This document shows positions 1 through 7,278 of a stretch of 64,000 nt of DNA, piece after piece. Positions within the stretch are counted from its first letter, which is position 1, and every line of letters starts with the position of its first letter. The notes beneath the pieces were generated by a model. The model was not told the origin of the DNA, searched no databases, and worked only from the letters and a program-made list of their open reading frames with translations. This DNA is from Actinomadura sp. DC4 (GTDB lineage Bacteria > Actinomycetota > Actinomycetes > Streptosporangiales > Streptosporangiaceae), in NCBI RefSeq assembly GCF_030406325.1, contig NZ_JAUEQY010000003.1, positions 1-64,000 on the forward strand. Direction: 5' to 3'. The position numbers and the translations under genes were made by a program.

Positions 1-635
1 GCTCGTCCGATCTCCCGCCGCGGCCTCGGCCCGCGGCGGGCGACCAGGCCGCGGCGGTACGCCGCGCGCTCGAGGCCGCCGGCCGGGCCGGGGACGCGGA
101 GGTCGCGCTGTTCTCCCTGCACAGTGTCGTACGGCTCGGCGCCGCCGAGACGGTGGCCGGGCGGCTGGCCGACGGCGCCGGCGGCGCGCTCGCGAGGCTG
201 TTCGCCCGGCACGCGGAGGCGAGCGCGGGCGAGGACGGCGGCGCGCTGCGGGCGGTCGCGCGGGAGTTCGAGGCGCTGGGCCTGATCCTCTACGCGGCCG
301 AGGCGCAGGCCCAGGCCGCCCGCGCGTACCGGCGGGCGGGCGAACACCGGCAGGCCAAGGCCGCCGCCGCGACCGGCTGGACGCTCAGCCACCGCTGCGA
401 GGGCGCGCGCACACCCGCGCTGGCCGAGCTGACCGCGCCCGAGCTGACCCTCCGGCAGCTGGAGATCGCGCGGCTGGCCGCCGCCGGGCTGAGCAACCGC
501 GCGATCGCCGAACGGCTCACCGTCTCGATCCGCACGGTCGCCAACCACCTGTGCGGCGCGTACGAGCGGCTCGGCGTCAACGACCGCGCGGGCCTGGCCC
601 GCCTGCTCGCCGGGGTGGAGCGCCGTGTCGCCTGA
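1..635 (+). CDS. LuxR-family transcriptional regulator, C-terminal part (cut by left edge)
   Basis: The frame is open from base 3 to the TGA at 633-635, so the gene begins outside the window; the GTG at 153 is only an internal start candidate. The last ~65 residues form a LuxR/NarL helix-turn-helix: LTLRQLEIARLAAAGLSNRAIAERL, then SIRTVANHL and a YERLGV ending. The preceding Ala/Arg-rich helical part resembles the TPR-like tail of large LAL-type regulators, but no ATPase domain is visible here, so that placement is inference. A palindrome lies 6 bp downstream, in front of the next gene, and recurs before lanA; this regulator is the natural candidate to bind it. Confidence 0.85.
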   Translation, partial: SSDLPPRPRPAAGDQAAAVRRALEAAGRAGDAEVALFSLHSVVRLGAAETVAGRLADGAGGALARLFARHAEASAGEDGGALRAVAREFEALGLILYAAEAQAQAARAYRRAGEHRQAKAAAATGWTLSHRCEGARTPALAELTAPELTLRQLEIARLAAAGLSNRAIAERLTVSIRTVANHLCGAYERLGVNDRAGLARLLAGVERRVA

Positions 636-640
636 GGGAT

Positions 641-660
641 CTGAGTACGGCCCTACTCAG
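641..660. promoter_or_regulatory. Palindrome TGAGTA-N6-TACTCA, candidate operator A
   Basis: CTGAGTA (641-647) and TACTCAG (654-660) are perfect 7-bp inverted arms around a 6-base centre. It is centred about 70 bp before the ATG at 721. Nearly the same element occurs at 3291-3309, upstream of lanA. Inference: operator of a dimeric regulator, most simply the adjacent LuxR protein. Confidence 0.6.
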
Positions 661-720
661 GCGCCCCGGTACGGCCGCGGCGACCGTGGAACCCCACCCC
701 CGCACCGGCGAGGAGCGGCC

Positions 721-1449
721 ATGCCGAACATCAAGATCGCGATCTTCAACCTCAGCACCGTACTCACCGACGAGCAGGTCCGGCAGGCGGTGCCCGCGCT
801 GCAGACCCAGATCACGCGCGACTTCGCCCCCGTCTGGGGCATCGACGGCGAACTGGTCTTCGTGCCGCACGGGTCCCCTCCGCCGCGGACCATGTGGTGG
901 CTGGGCGTCTTCGACGACTCCGACGTCGCGGGCGCGCTCGGCTACCACGACCTCACCCCGCAGGGACGGCCGCTCGGCAAGGTCTTCGCCGCGACCGACC
1001 TGCGCACCGGGCACAGCTGGACCGTGACCATGAGCCACGAGCTGCTGGAGATGCTCGCCGACCCGGACGTCAACCTCACGGTGTTCGTCCAGAACAGCGC
1101 CTCGACGGGTCGGCTGTACGCGTACGAGTCCTGCGACGCGTGCGAGGCCGAGGAGTTCGCGTACCGGATCGACGGGACGCTGGTGAGCGACTTCGTCCAC
1201 CCGTCCTGGTTCCAGGAGCACGCGCGCACGGGCACCCGGTTCGACCACGCCGGCAAGATCAAGGCTCCACTGCAGCTGCTGCCCGGCGGCTACATCGGCG
1301 TGTTCGACCTGGTGTGCGGGGGCTGGACCCAGCTCCACCCCGCCGGGGCGCAGCTCGCCTACACCGACCGGCCCCGCGTGGGCAGCCGCCGCGAACGACG
1401 GCGCACCCCGCGGGACCAGTGGCAGCTCAGCGCCGTGGAAACGGCCTGA
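721..1449 (+). CDS. Conserved protein of unknown function with HExxE motif
   Basis: A 242-residue protein. ATG 721 is preferred over the in-frame GTG at 625 because GAGGAG (710-715) sits 5 bases upstream and because MPNIKIAIFNLST looks like a natural beta-strand N-terminus. Visible motifs are SHELLEMLADP (His106-Glu107-x-x-Glu110), reminiscent of metal-binding HExxH/HExxE sites, and ESCDACE with Cys138 and Cys141. I recall similar proteins in varied bacteria but no established function. There is no signal peptide or membrane segment, so it is probably cytoplasmic. The upstream palindrome is shared with the lanthipeptide operon, so a role in peptide maturation is possible but unproven. Confidence 0.7.
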   Translation: MPNIKIAIFNLSTVLTDEQVRQAVPALQTQITRDFAPVWGIDGELVFVPHGSPPPRTMWWLGVFDDSDVAGALGYHDLTPQGRPLGKVFAATDLRTGHSWTVTMSHELLEMLADPDVNLTVFVQNSASTGRLYAYESCDACEAEEFAYRIDGTLVSDFVHPSWFQEHARTGTRFDHAGKIKAPLQLLPGGYIGVFDLVCGGWTQLHPAGAQLAYTDRPRVGSRRERRRTPRDQWQLSAVETA

Positions 1450-1457
1450 GCCAGGCG

Positions 1458-1499
1458 CCGGTGGAACCCACCGCACGGGGGTTCGGCGGGTTCCACCGG
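1458..1499. terminator. 12-bp perfect inverted repeat between convergent genes
   Basis: CCGGTGGAACCC (1458-1469) and GGGTTCCACCGG (1488-1499) pair perfectly around an 18-base loop. They sit between the stop of the HExxE gene (1449) and the stop of the minus-strand gene (1516). Likely a bidirectional terminator without a T-tract, as is usual in high-GC actinomycetes. Confidence 0.65.
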
Positions 1500-1515
1500 T
1501 TCCGTCGCGTGCCGT

Positions 1516-1953
1516 TCACAGGGTGATCCAGTCGGTGGTCAGGGGACCCGCGCCGGGAGCGCGGACGAGCAGGCTGAACGGGCCGGGCGCCAGGCGCGGG
1601 AAGCCGAAGCGGCCCAATCCATCGGCCACGGTGATCGCGGAGCGCGGCCCGCGAACCGTGATCTCCGCGGGCCCCGCCGGCGTGAGCCGCCCCACGAGCG
1701 ACAGGCCCGGCCCGCGCGGCGTCACCTCCACGTCCACGCTCAGCATGGCGGCGTCGAAGGTGAACAGCCGGACTCGCGTGCCGCCCCGTACGGCGGCCGG
1801 TGCGGTGCCCGAGTCGAAGGTCACCTCGGCGAGCTCGGCGCCCGGCATCCGCACGGCGTACGCGACGACGGCGGTCTCCAGCAGCCCGGCCGTCACCGGG
1901 TCGAACAGCCGGGCCGCACGGCGAAGTGACCGCTGGAGGTCGTCCGCGTCCAC
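1516..1953 (-). CDS. Sigma-factor-partner-like protein, paralogue 1
   Basis: 145 residues starting at GTG 1953 (MDADDLQRSLRRAARLFDPV). It is clearly paralogous to the gene at 2837-3274: both share FDPV near residue 20, a TFDS segment, a PAGPAEI/PPGPAEI motif, a DxLGRF motif and a TDWI ending. The second half looks like a beta-sandwich (transthyretin/carboxypeptidase-regulatory type). In actinomycetes proteins of this shape commonly sit beside ECF sigma genes, sometimes with CHAT proteases; no CHAT gene is present here. Function is unknown; a role in sigma control is inference from the neighbouring paralogue. Confidence 0.65.
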   Translation of the reverse strand: MDADDLQRSLRRAARLFDPVTAGLLETAVVAYAVRMPGAELAEVTFDSGTAPAAVRGGTRVRLFTFDAAMLSVDVEVTPRGPGLSLVGRLTPAGPAEITVRGPRSAITVADGLGRFGFPRLAPGPFSLLVRAPGAGPLTTDWITL

Positions 1954-1984
1954 CGGGGCCGCCCACCACGCTCGCCGCGCGCCC

Positions 1985-2098
1985 TCAGGCCCCGGGCCGC
2001 CGCCGGTGGCCGTCCGGGACGACCGGACTCCCCGCGAGCACCGCCGTCCCGGGCGTCTGCCGCGTCGTCCCCGGCCGCCCGACGAGTCTTCCGCTCAT
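1985..2098 (-). CDS. Putative 37-residue ORF upstream of partner paralogue 1
   Basis: ATG 2098 follows GAGGGAG at a good distance, and the frame runs 37 codons to a stop 31 bases before the start of the 1953 gene. The peptide is Gly/Pro/Arg-rich (MSGRLVGRPGTTRQTPG start) with no recognised motif, hydrophobic stretch or Cys. A TATACC -10-like box lies about 25 bases upstream. It could be a small protein, a leader ORF, or merely the 5' untranslated part of the downstream gene. Confidence 0.35.
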   Translation of the reverse strand: MSGRLVGRPGTTRQTPGTAVLAGSPVVPDGHRRRPGA

Positions 2099-2151
2099 GA
2101 CGATCTCCCTCGGTGTTCCGGCCCTCTTGGTATAGAGAGCGCGCCGGGGCC

Positions 2152-2200
2152 CGCGTGATACGCGTGGACGGAAGACGGGTCCCAATCCCGCCACGGCGGG
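2152..2200. promoter_or_regulatory. Two small palindromes in the divergent sigma/partner promoter region
   Basis: CGCGT-GAT-ACGCG (2152-2164) and CCCGCC-AC-GGCGGG (2187-2200) lie between the minus-strand start at 2098 and the sigma start at 2251. A TACGAT -10-like hexamer follows near 2212. They may be operators or the sigma factor's own promoter context; no specific protein can be assigned. Confidence 0.3.
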
Positions 2201-2250
2201 TGGTGATCCGCCTACGATGAAGCTCCCCCGACCGCGAGGAAGACATCGCC

Positions 2251-2850
2251 GTGCGTACCGATGACGTCGGCGGCCTGGTGCTGGCCGCGGCCCGAGGCGA
2301 CGCCGCCTCGTGGCGTGCGCTCGTCGAGCGGTTCAGCGGTCTCGTCTGGTCGGTCGCGCGAGGCCACGGCCTGGCCAACGCCGACGCGGAAGAGGTCTAC
2401 CAGACCACCTGGCTGCGGTTCGCCGAGCACGTCGGCCGGCTCAAGGAGCCCGAACGCGCGGGCGCGTGGCTGGCCACCACGGCGCGGCACGAGTGCTTCC
2501 GCATCTCCCGCGCTCGGACGCGCGTGGACCTGACCGACGACCTGGACGGCCTCGCGCCGCAGGTCGACGAGCACTCCCCCGAGGCCGCCGTGGTCGCGTC
2601 CGAGGAGACCGCCGACGAGCTGGAGCTGCTGCGCGGCCTGTGGGAGTCCTTCCACGAACTGCCGACGCGCTGCCTGCGACTGCTCCGCGCGCTGCTGGCC
2701 TCGCCGCCGCCGAGCTACGCCGAGATCGCGGCCGCCTTCGAAATGCCCGTCGGCAGCATCGGGCCGACGCGCGCCCGCTGCCTGGGCCGTCTGCGCGACC
2801 TGCTGGCCGAGCGCGGCATCCACGGGGAGGCCGGTCATCGACGAGTCTGA
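2251..2850 (+). CDS. ECF RNA polymerase sigma factor
   Basis: 199 residues. Region 2 (about 20-90) shows ALVERFSGLVWSVARG, DAEEVYQTTWLRF and AWLATTARHECFR; region 4 (about 130-190) shows LPTRCLRLLRALL and a YAEIAAAFEMPVGSIGPTRARCLGRLR helix-turn-helix. The order and length are typical of ECF (group IV) sigma factors, and no membrane segment is present. GTG 2251 follows CGAGGAAG. The stop overlaps the beginning of the downstream partner gene (14 bases if that starts at 2837), implying translational coupling. No conventional anti-sigma gene is adjacent; the partner protein may fill that role (inference). Confidence 0.88.
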   Translation: MRTDDVGGLVLAAARGDAASWRALVERFSGLVWSVARGHGLANADAEEVYQTTWLRFAEHVGRLKEPERAGAWLATTARHECFRISRARTRVDLTDDLDGLAPQVDEHSPEAAVVASEETADELELLRGLWESFHELPTRCLRLLRALLASPPPSYAEIAAAFEMPVGSIGPTRARCLGRLRDLLAERGIHGEAGHRRV

Positions 2851-3274
2851 GCTCTCCGCGCTGGAGGCCCGGCTGCGGCGGGCCGCCGAGGTCTTCGACC
2901 CGGTCCCCCCACACCTGACCGACACCGCCCTCGCCGCGTTCTCCTTCCGTACGCTCGACGCCGAGCTGGCCCGGCTCACCTTCGACTCGCTGGTCGAGGG
3001 CGCCGGAACCGTCCGCGGCGACGGGCCGCGGGTGCTGACCTTCACCGGCGAGACGACCACCGTCGAGGTGGAGGTGGCCGGGGGCCGGCTCGTCGGCCAG
3101 GTGCTGCCTCCCGGGCCGGCCGAGATCGAGGTCCGCTCCGCGGAGGGCACGACCGGCGTGCCGGCCGACGACCTCGGCCGCTTCACGGTCGCGTCGGCCG
3201 CCGGCCCGTTCAGCCTGCGCCTCCGCCTCGCCGGGGACCGCACCGTCGTCACCGACTGGATCTCAGGTCACTGA
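2837..3274 (+). CDS. Sigma-factor partner protein, paralogue 2, with apparent ATC start
   Basis: The coding frame, judged by similarity to the 1516-1953 paralogue, begins at IDESELSALEARLRRAAEVFDPV. That point has GGGGAGG (2824-2830), six spacer bases, then ATC (2837) where a start codon should be. No ATG, GTG or TTG occurs in frame before the GTG at 3032, and starting there would remove the conserved N-terminal half. Either ATC is a rare non-canonical start, translation depends on the overlapping sigma gene, or a base is wrong. The protein would be ~145 residues with the same beta-rich C-terminal half (PPGPAEIEVRS, DDLGRFTV, VVTDWI). Confidence 0.6.
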   Translation: MDESELSALEARLRRAAEVFDPVPPHLTDTALAAFSFRTLDAELARLTFDSLVEGAGTVRGDGPRVLTFTGETTTVEVEVAGGRLVGQVLPPGPAEIEVRSAEGTTGVPADDLGRFTVASAAGPFSLRLRLAGDRTVVTDWISGH

Positions 3275-3290
3275 CCCTTGTGACGGGCGA

Positions 3291-3309
3291 ATGAGTAGGG
3301 GCTACTCAT
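3291..3309. promoter_or_regulatory. Palindrome TGAGTA-N5-TACTCA, candidate operator B (lan operon)
   Basis: ATGAGTA (3291-3297) and TACTCAT (3303-3309) are perfect arms around GGGGC, centred ~106 bp before lanA. The core hexamers are identical to those at 641-660. Two copies in 3 kb, each in front of a plus-strand transcription unit, support a shared regulator. Confidence 0.62.
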
Positions 3310-3405
3310 GTGACATGTGCCGGTGAACAGGCACCTTGAGGGGACCTGCCGATCGGCGGGGAAACGGGGGCCGAAAATCCCCGACCATCCGTAAGGAGCC
3401 GTTCC

Positions 3406-3546
3406 ATGTCACGTCTGCTCGAACTCCAGAAAATGGCGCTGGACAAGGCGCTGGGCGACGACCCGACGCCGATGAGCGCCACCTCCTGCTACGCCAACAG
3501 CTGCATCGGGGCCGAGGAGCAGCCGCCCGAGACGCTGCCCGAGTAA
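3406..3546 (+). CDS. Class III lanthipeptide precursor peptide (LanA)
   Basis: A 46-residue ORF with AAGGAG (3393-3398) seven bases before ATG 3406. The leader begins MSRLLELQKMALDKALG and carries the LLELQ motif (residues 4-8), the helix signature recognised by class III LanKC enzymes. The acidic/Pro junction is GDDP (17-20). The core holds T21, S24, T26, S27, C28, S32 and C33 (TPMSATSCYANSC). After it comes an acidic Pro/Glu tail ending at residue 46 with only one more Thr. S24-A-T-S27 followed by Cys at 28 or 33 fits the S-x-x-S-(x)n-C labionin/lanthionine pattern. The LanKC start lies 38 bases downstream, so the two form an operon. The exact ring topology and leader cleavage site are not visible. 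Confidence 0.85.
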   Translation: MSRLLELQKMALDKALGDDPTPMSATSCYANSCIGAEEQPPETLPE

Positions 3547-3584
3547 CCGTCCATTCCGTTAGACGCAGACGAGGAGGCCGGGCC

Positions 3585-6287
3585 GTGCATTCATGGGATG
3601 CCATCGATCGGTACAGTCAATTCCACCCCAGGTGGTTCGAATCCGCTCACCGGTATACCCCGGCCCCGGCCTACCTCGCCGTCTACCGGTCGCTCGTGCC
3701 GGCGTCGTGGCGGCTGGAGCGCAGCGGCATCTGGTACGTCGCGACGCCGCCGGGCGTGCTCCTCGCCGAGCAGGGCTGGAAGCTGCACGTCTCGGCGGCC
3801 AGTGCCCGGTCGGCCGAGGTCCTGCGGCGGATCCTGCCGATCCTGCGCGACCACCGGGTGCCCTTCAAGTTCCTGGTCGACCCGCGCACCACGGCGCGGG
3901 TCAACGGCAAGCTGTGGCCGCGCAGCGCCGGCGGGAAGTTCGTCGCCGTCTACCCGGAGACGTCCGGAGAGTTCCACCGGATCGGCGGCCTGCTCGCCGA
4001 GGCCCTGGAGGGCGAGGCCGGGCCGTACGTCCTCTCCGACCGCCGCTGGCCCGGGTCGCGGTCGGTCTTCTACCGGTACGGCGGCTTCCAGGCGCGGTCG
4101 CGGCTGCGGATCGACGGCCGACGCGACCTGCTCATCACCACGCCCTCCGGGGAACGGGTCAAGGACGGCCGGCTGCCGTACTGGAGCCCGCCGGAGTGGG
4201 TCACCGCGCCGTTCCCCGACGATGAGTCCACCGACGGGGCCGGGGTCCTGTGCGGCGGACGCTTCTCGGTGGAGTCGGCGCTGAGCTTCAGCAACGGCGG
4301 CGGCGTCTACCGGGCGACCGACCACCACACCGGCCGTGAGGTCGTGCTCAAGGAGGCGCGCCCCGGCGTCGAGATCGGGCGGCGCGGGCTGGACGCGGTC
4401 GCCGTGCTGGAGAAGGAGTACCGCCTGCTCGGCCGGCTCGCCGGCACCGGCTACTTCGTCCGGCCGATCGCGTTCTTCCGCGAGTCCGAGCACGCGTTCC
4501 TGGCCGAGGAGTTCGTCCCCGGCGGCCACCTCGGAAAGGCGACCGTCACGCGGAACCCCCTGTACGTCGGCCCGCCGACCACTGAGGCGTTCGCGGGCTA
4601 CCTCGCGTCGATGCGCGGGCTCTGGACGCAGATCGCGCGGGCCATCGCCGCCGCGCACCGCGAGGGCGTCGTGCTGGCCGACCTGTCCTTCACCAACATC
4701 ATGGTCGACGGCGACCGCGTCCGGATCGTCGACCTGGAGGCCGGCGCGGAGGAGACGGACGAGCAGCTCGGCCTGCACACCCAGGGCTTCGCCAGCCCCC
4801 GCGTGCTGCGGACCGGGGCCGGCGGGCCGGCCGACGACCACTACGCGCTCGGCGGGATCATCTTCGGCAGTCTGATGCTGGCCACCGGCCTGACCGGATT
4901 CCATCCACCGGCCCGGCGGCGCTTCCTGGACGAGCTCACCGAGGACATGGGCCTGCCCGCCGCGCTGGGCGCGCTGGTCGACCGGCTGATGGAGCCGTCC
5001 GGGCCGTACGAGGACTCCGTAGCCGAGGCGATCGCGAAGCTGCCGGTGGAGACAAGGCCCGCGCGGCTGGCCGTACCGGCCGGCCGGCGCCTCGCCCCTC
5101 CCCACCGGGCGCCGCTCCGCAAGCGCGTGGCCGAGACGCTGGAGGGGATCACCTCATACATCCACGCCGTCGCCGACACGGCGCGGGAGGACCGGCTGTT
5201 CCCCGCGGACCTCATGGTCTTCGAGTCCAACCCGCTGTCGGTCGCCTTCGGCGCCGCCGGGGTCCTGCACGCGCTGCACCACGTCGAGGGCGGCGTGCCG
5301 GGCCGGCTGGAGGCCTGGATGCTTTCCCGTACGGCCGCCGGCGACGCGTACGCGCCGAGCCTGTACTTCGGGCAGTCCGGGATCGCGTGGGTGCTCGCCG
5401 AGCTCGGCCACACCGAGGCCGCGGCCGACCTGCTCATCCGGGCGTCGGAGCATCCGCTGCTGCACGAGTCCCCCGACCTGCTGCGCGGCGCGGCCGGGCA
5501 CGGGATGGCCTGCCTCAAGCTGTGGAAAATGACCGGCGACGAGCGGTTCCTGGACGGGGCGCGCGCCGTCGGGCGGCACCTGATGGACTCGTGCGTACGC
5601 GACGAGCGCGGCGTGCGCTGGGCCACGGCCGGAGACCTCGCGCGGATCGGCTACGCGTACGGCGGCAGCGGCCCGTCGCTGTTCCTGCTCTACCTGCACC
5701 TGGCCACGGGCGCGGCCGAACCGCTCGCGTACGGGCGCGCGGCCCTCGACTTCGAGCTCGCGCAGAGCGCCTGGGTGGACGGCCGGTTCTGCGGCTTTCC
5801 CGACCACGAGAGCGAGCAGCCGGACAAGGCGCCGGTGCTGCGGTGCTACTGGGACTCCGGCTCGGCCGGCGTCGGCACCACTCTCGTACGGTATCTGCGG
5901 GTCACCGGCGACCCCGCCCTGCGAGGGCGGCTGACCGGCCTGGTGACGGACGCGAGCCGGAAGTACACCGTGTCGCCGCAGCTCTTCCACGGGCTGGCGG
6001 GGCTGGGCAACTTCCTGCTCGACGTGTGGGAGCACACCGGCTCGGAGGACCATCTGGCGGAGGCGTGGCAGGTCGCCGAGGGCGCGCTGCTGTTCCGGAT
6101 CGAGCGCCCGGAGGGGATCGCGTTCCCGGGCGAGCAGGCCGCGCGGGAGAGCACGGACCTCGCCACGGGAAGCGCGGGCGTCGGCCTGTTCCTGCACCGG
6201 CTGCTGACCGCCGGGCCGAACCTCAACTTCGTCGTCGACGAGCTCCTGCCGGAGCCCCCGCGGCTCAGGTCTCGTGCAGGTGGGTGA
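3585..6287 (+). CDS. lanKC: Class III lanthionine synthetase LanKC
   Basis: 900 residues; GTG 3585 follows GAGGAG (3571-3576). Three domains are visible. A lyase-type N-terminus covers about 1-210 (WDAIDRYSQFHPRWFESAHRYTP is diagnostic of LanKC). A Ser/Thr-kinase-like domain covers about 220-500: Gly loop SFSNGGGVY ~234, Lys in VVLKEARP ~256, LADLSFTNIMV ~364 and VDLE in place of DFG ~382. A LanC-like cyclase covers about 540-890: GHGMACL ~638, CYWDSGSAG ~754, LFHGLAG ~800. The lyase/kinase pair phosphorylates and eliminates Ser/Thr of LanA, and the cyclase adds Cys thiols. The LanC zinc ligands (WCYG and CHG cysteines) are replaced, as is usual for class III. No transporter or dedicated protease gene is adjacent. 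Confidence 0.92.
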   Translation: MHSWDAIDRYSQFHPRWFESAHRYTPAPAYLAVYRSLVPASWRLERSGIWYVATPPGVLLAEQGWKLHVSAASARSAEVLRRILPILRDHRVPFKFLVDPRTTARVNGKLWPRSAGGKFVAVYPETSGEFHRIGGLLAEALEGEAGPYVLSDRRWPGSRSVFYRYGGFQARSRLRIDGRRDLLITTPSGERVKDGRLPYWSPPEWVTAPFPDDESTDGAGVLCGGRFSVESALSFSNGGGVYRATDHHTGREVVLKEARPGVEIGRRGLDAVAVLEKEYRLLGRLAGTGYFVRPIAFFRESEHAFLAEEFVPGGHLGKATVTRNPLYVGPPTTEAFAGYLASMRGLWTQIARAIAAAHREGVVLADLSFTNIMVDGDRVRIVDLEAGAEETDEQLGLHTQGFASPRVLRTGAGGPADDHYALGGIIFGSLMLATGLTGFHPPARRRFLDELTEDMGLPAALGALVDRLMEPSGPYEDSVAEAIAKLPVETRPARLAVPAGRRLAPPHRAPLRKRVAETLEGITSYIHAVADTAREDRLFPADLMVFESNPLSVAFGAAGVLHALHHVEGGVPGRLEAWMLSRTAAGDAYAPSLYFGQSGIAWVLAELGHTEAAADLLIRASEHPLLHESPDLLRGAAGHGMACLKLWKMTGDERFLDGARAVGRHLMDSCVRDERGVRWATAGDLARIGYAYGGSGPSLFLLYLHLATGAAEPLAYGRAALDFELAQSAWVDGRFCGFPDHESEQPDKAPVLRCYWDSGSAGVGTTLVRYLRVTGDPALRGRLTGLVTDASRKYTVSPQLFHGLAGLGNFLLDVWEHTGSEDHLAEAWQVAEGALLFRIERPEGIAFPGEQAARESTDLATGSAGVGLFLHRLLTAGPNLNFVVDELLPEPPRLRSRAGG

Positions 6288-7233
6288 CCGCCGCCTGAAG
6301 CTCCTGCCACGCCTCTTCCTTGTCGGCGGAGCGGTCGTGGGGCACGCGGAACTCCTCGATGTAGAGGGACACCTCTTCGAGGTCCCAGCGAAGAGCGTAG
6401 AGCGCGAGAGCCGGGGCACCGGGCGTACGGCCGGTGGCCTCGGCGTACCGCTCCAGGTCCTCGGGGGTCTCCGCGACGGACCACAGGTCGCGTTCGGGCG
6501 GGGCGAGGCCGACCGTGTCCCAGTCGACCAGCAGGAGGCGGCCCTCGGACTCCAGGAGGTTGCCCGGATGCGGCTCGCCGTGGGTGAGGACGGGCGGAAT
6601 GCCCTTCACGTCCTCGGCCAGCCGGTCGTACTCCTCGATCCGCCGCCGTATCGCGGGGGTGTGCTCGGCCAGCAGGGCCCGTGCGGGCGCGGCGAACGGT
6701 CCGCCCTCCCAGCGGATCTCGTCGTCCAGGGCGCTGAGCAGGAGGCCGCGCATCGACAGCCCGAGGTCGAGCACCGGCGCCTCCGCCGGTGGTGCCTGCC
6801 GGTGCAGCTCGGCGAGCAGGTCCAGGACGGCGGCGCGTTCGCCGGCGGTCTGCGGCCGGTCGGCGTCTCCGGAGATCCCGGCCACGAAGGGGAAGACGCT
6901 GACGGCGTAGCGGGGGCCGAGCCGGCGGACGGTCTCGCCGCCCTCGGTGCGCAGCGGCGCCACCACGAAGTCCAGGTGCCCGCCGTCGTGCAGCGCCGCG
7001 GCGGTGTCCATGGCCTGGCACAGGCTCCGCAGAGCCGCCTGCACGCCCTGCCCGCCCTTGACCTCCAGGTCGGCGACGGTGACGAACCACTCGTCCCCGG
7101 CCGCTCCGGCCGCGAACCAGTGATGATCACCGAACCCGACCGGGGCGTACTCCACCGAGGCCGCGCCGATCCCCCACGCGTCCAGGGCCCGGAGCAGGTG
7201 TTTCTCGTCAAGATCTTCCGGTCGGGTCCTCAC
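6265..7233 (-). CDS. Aminoglycoside-phosphotransferase-family kinase
   Basis: 322 residues with the APH/choline-kinase fold. The catalytic loop is LTHGEPHPGNLL (HGxxHxxN, ~216-227) and the metal-binding motif LLLVDWDTVGLAPPERDLW (~232-250). The N-terminal lobe has YAPVGFGDHHWFA and DEWFVTVADLE, resembling spectinomycin- or homoserine-kinase-like members. It may phosphorylate a small hydroxylated or aminocyclitol substrate; resistance cannot be inferred from sequence alone. Its 3' end overlaps the lanKC 3' end by 23 bases on the opposite strand, so no terminator separates them. Confidence 0.8.
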   Translation of the reverse strand: MRTRPEDLDEKHLLRALDAWGIGAASVEYAPVGFGDHHWFAAGAAGDEWFVTVADLEVKGGQGVQAALRSLCQAMDTAAALHDGGHLDFVVAPLRTEGGETVRRLGPRYAVSVFPFVAGISGDADRPQTAGERAAVLDLLAELHRQAPPAEAPVLDLGLSMRGLLLSALDDEIRWEGGPFAAPARALLAEHTPAIRRRIEEYDRLAEDVKGIPPVLTHGEPHPGNLLESEGRLLLVDWDTVGLAPPERDLWSVAETPEDLERYAEATGRTPGAPALALYALRWDLEEVSLYIEEFRVPHDRSADKEEAWQELQAAVTHLHET

Positions 7234-7278
7234 GGCGGATCACGTTAGGCGGTCCCCGGCGATTCCGCACCGCAATAT

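Noticed and set aside
3634-3644. GGTTCGAATCC, identical to a tRNA T-loop/T-stem
   Set aside because: It is inside the conserved LanKC N-terminus (PRWFESAHR); no acceptor or anticodon stems flank it.
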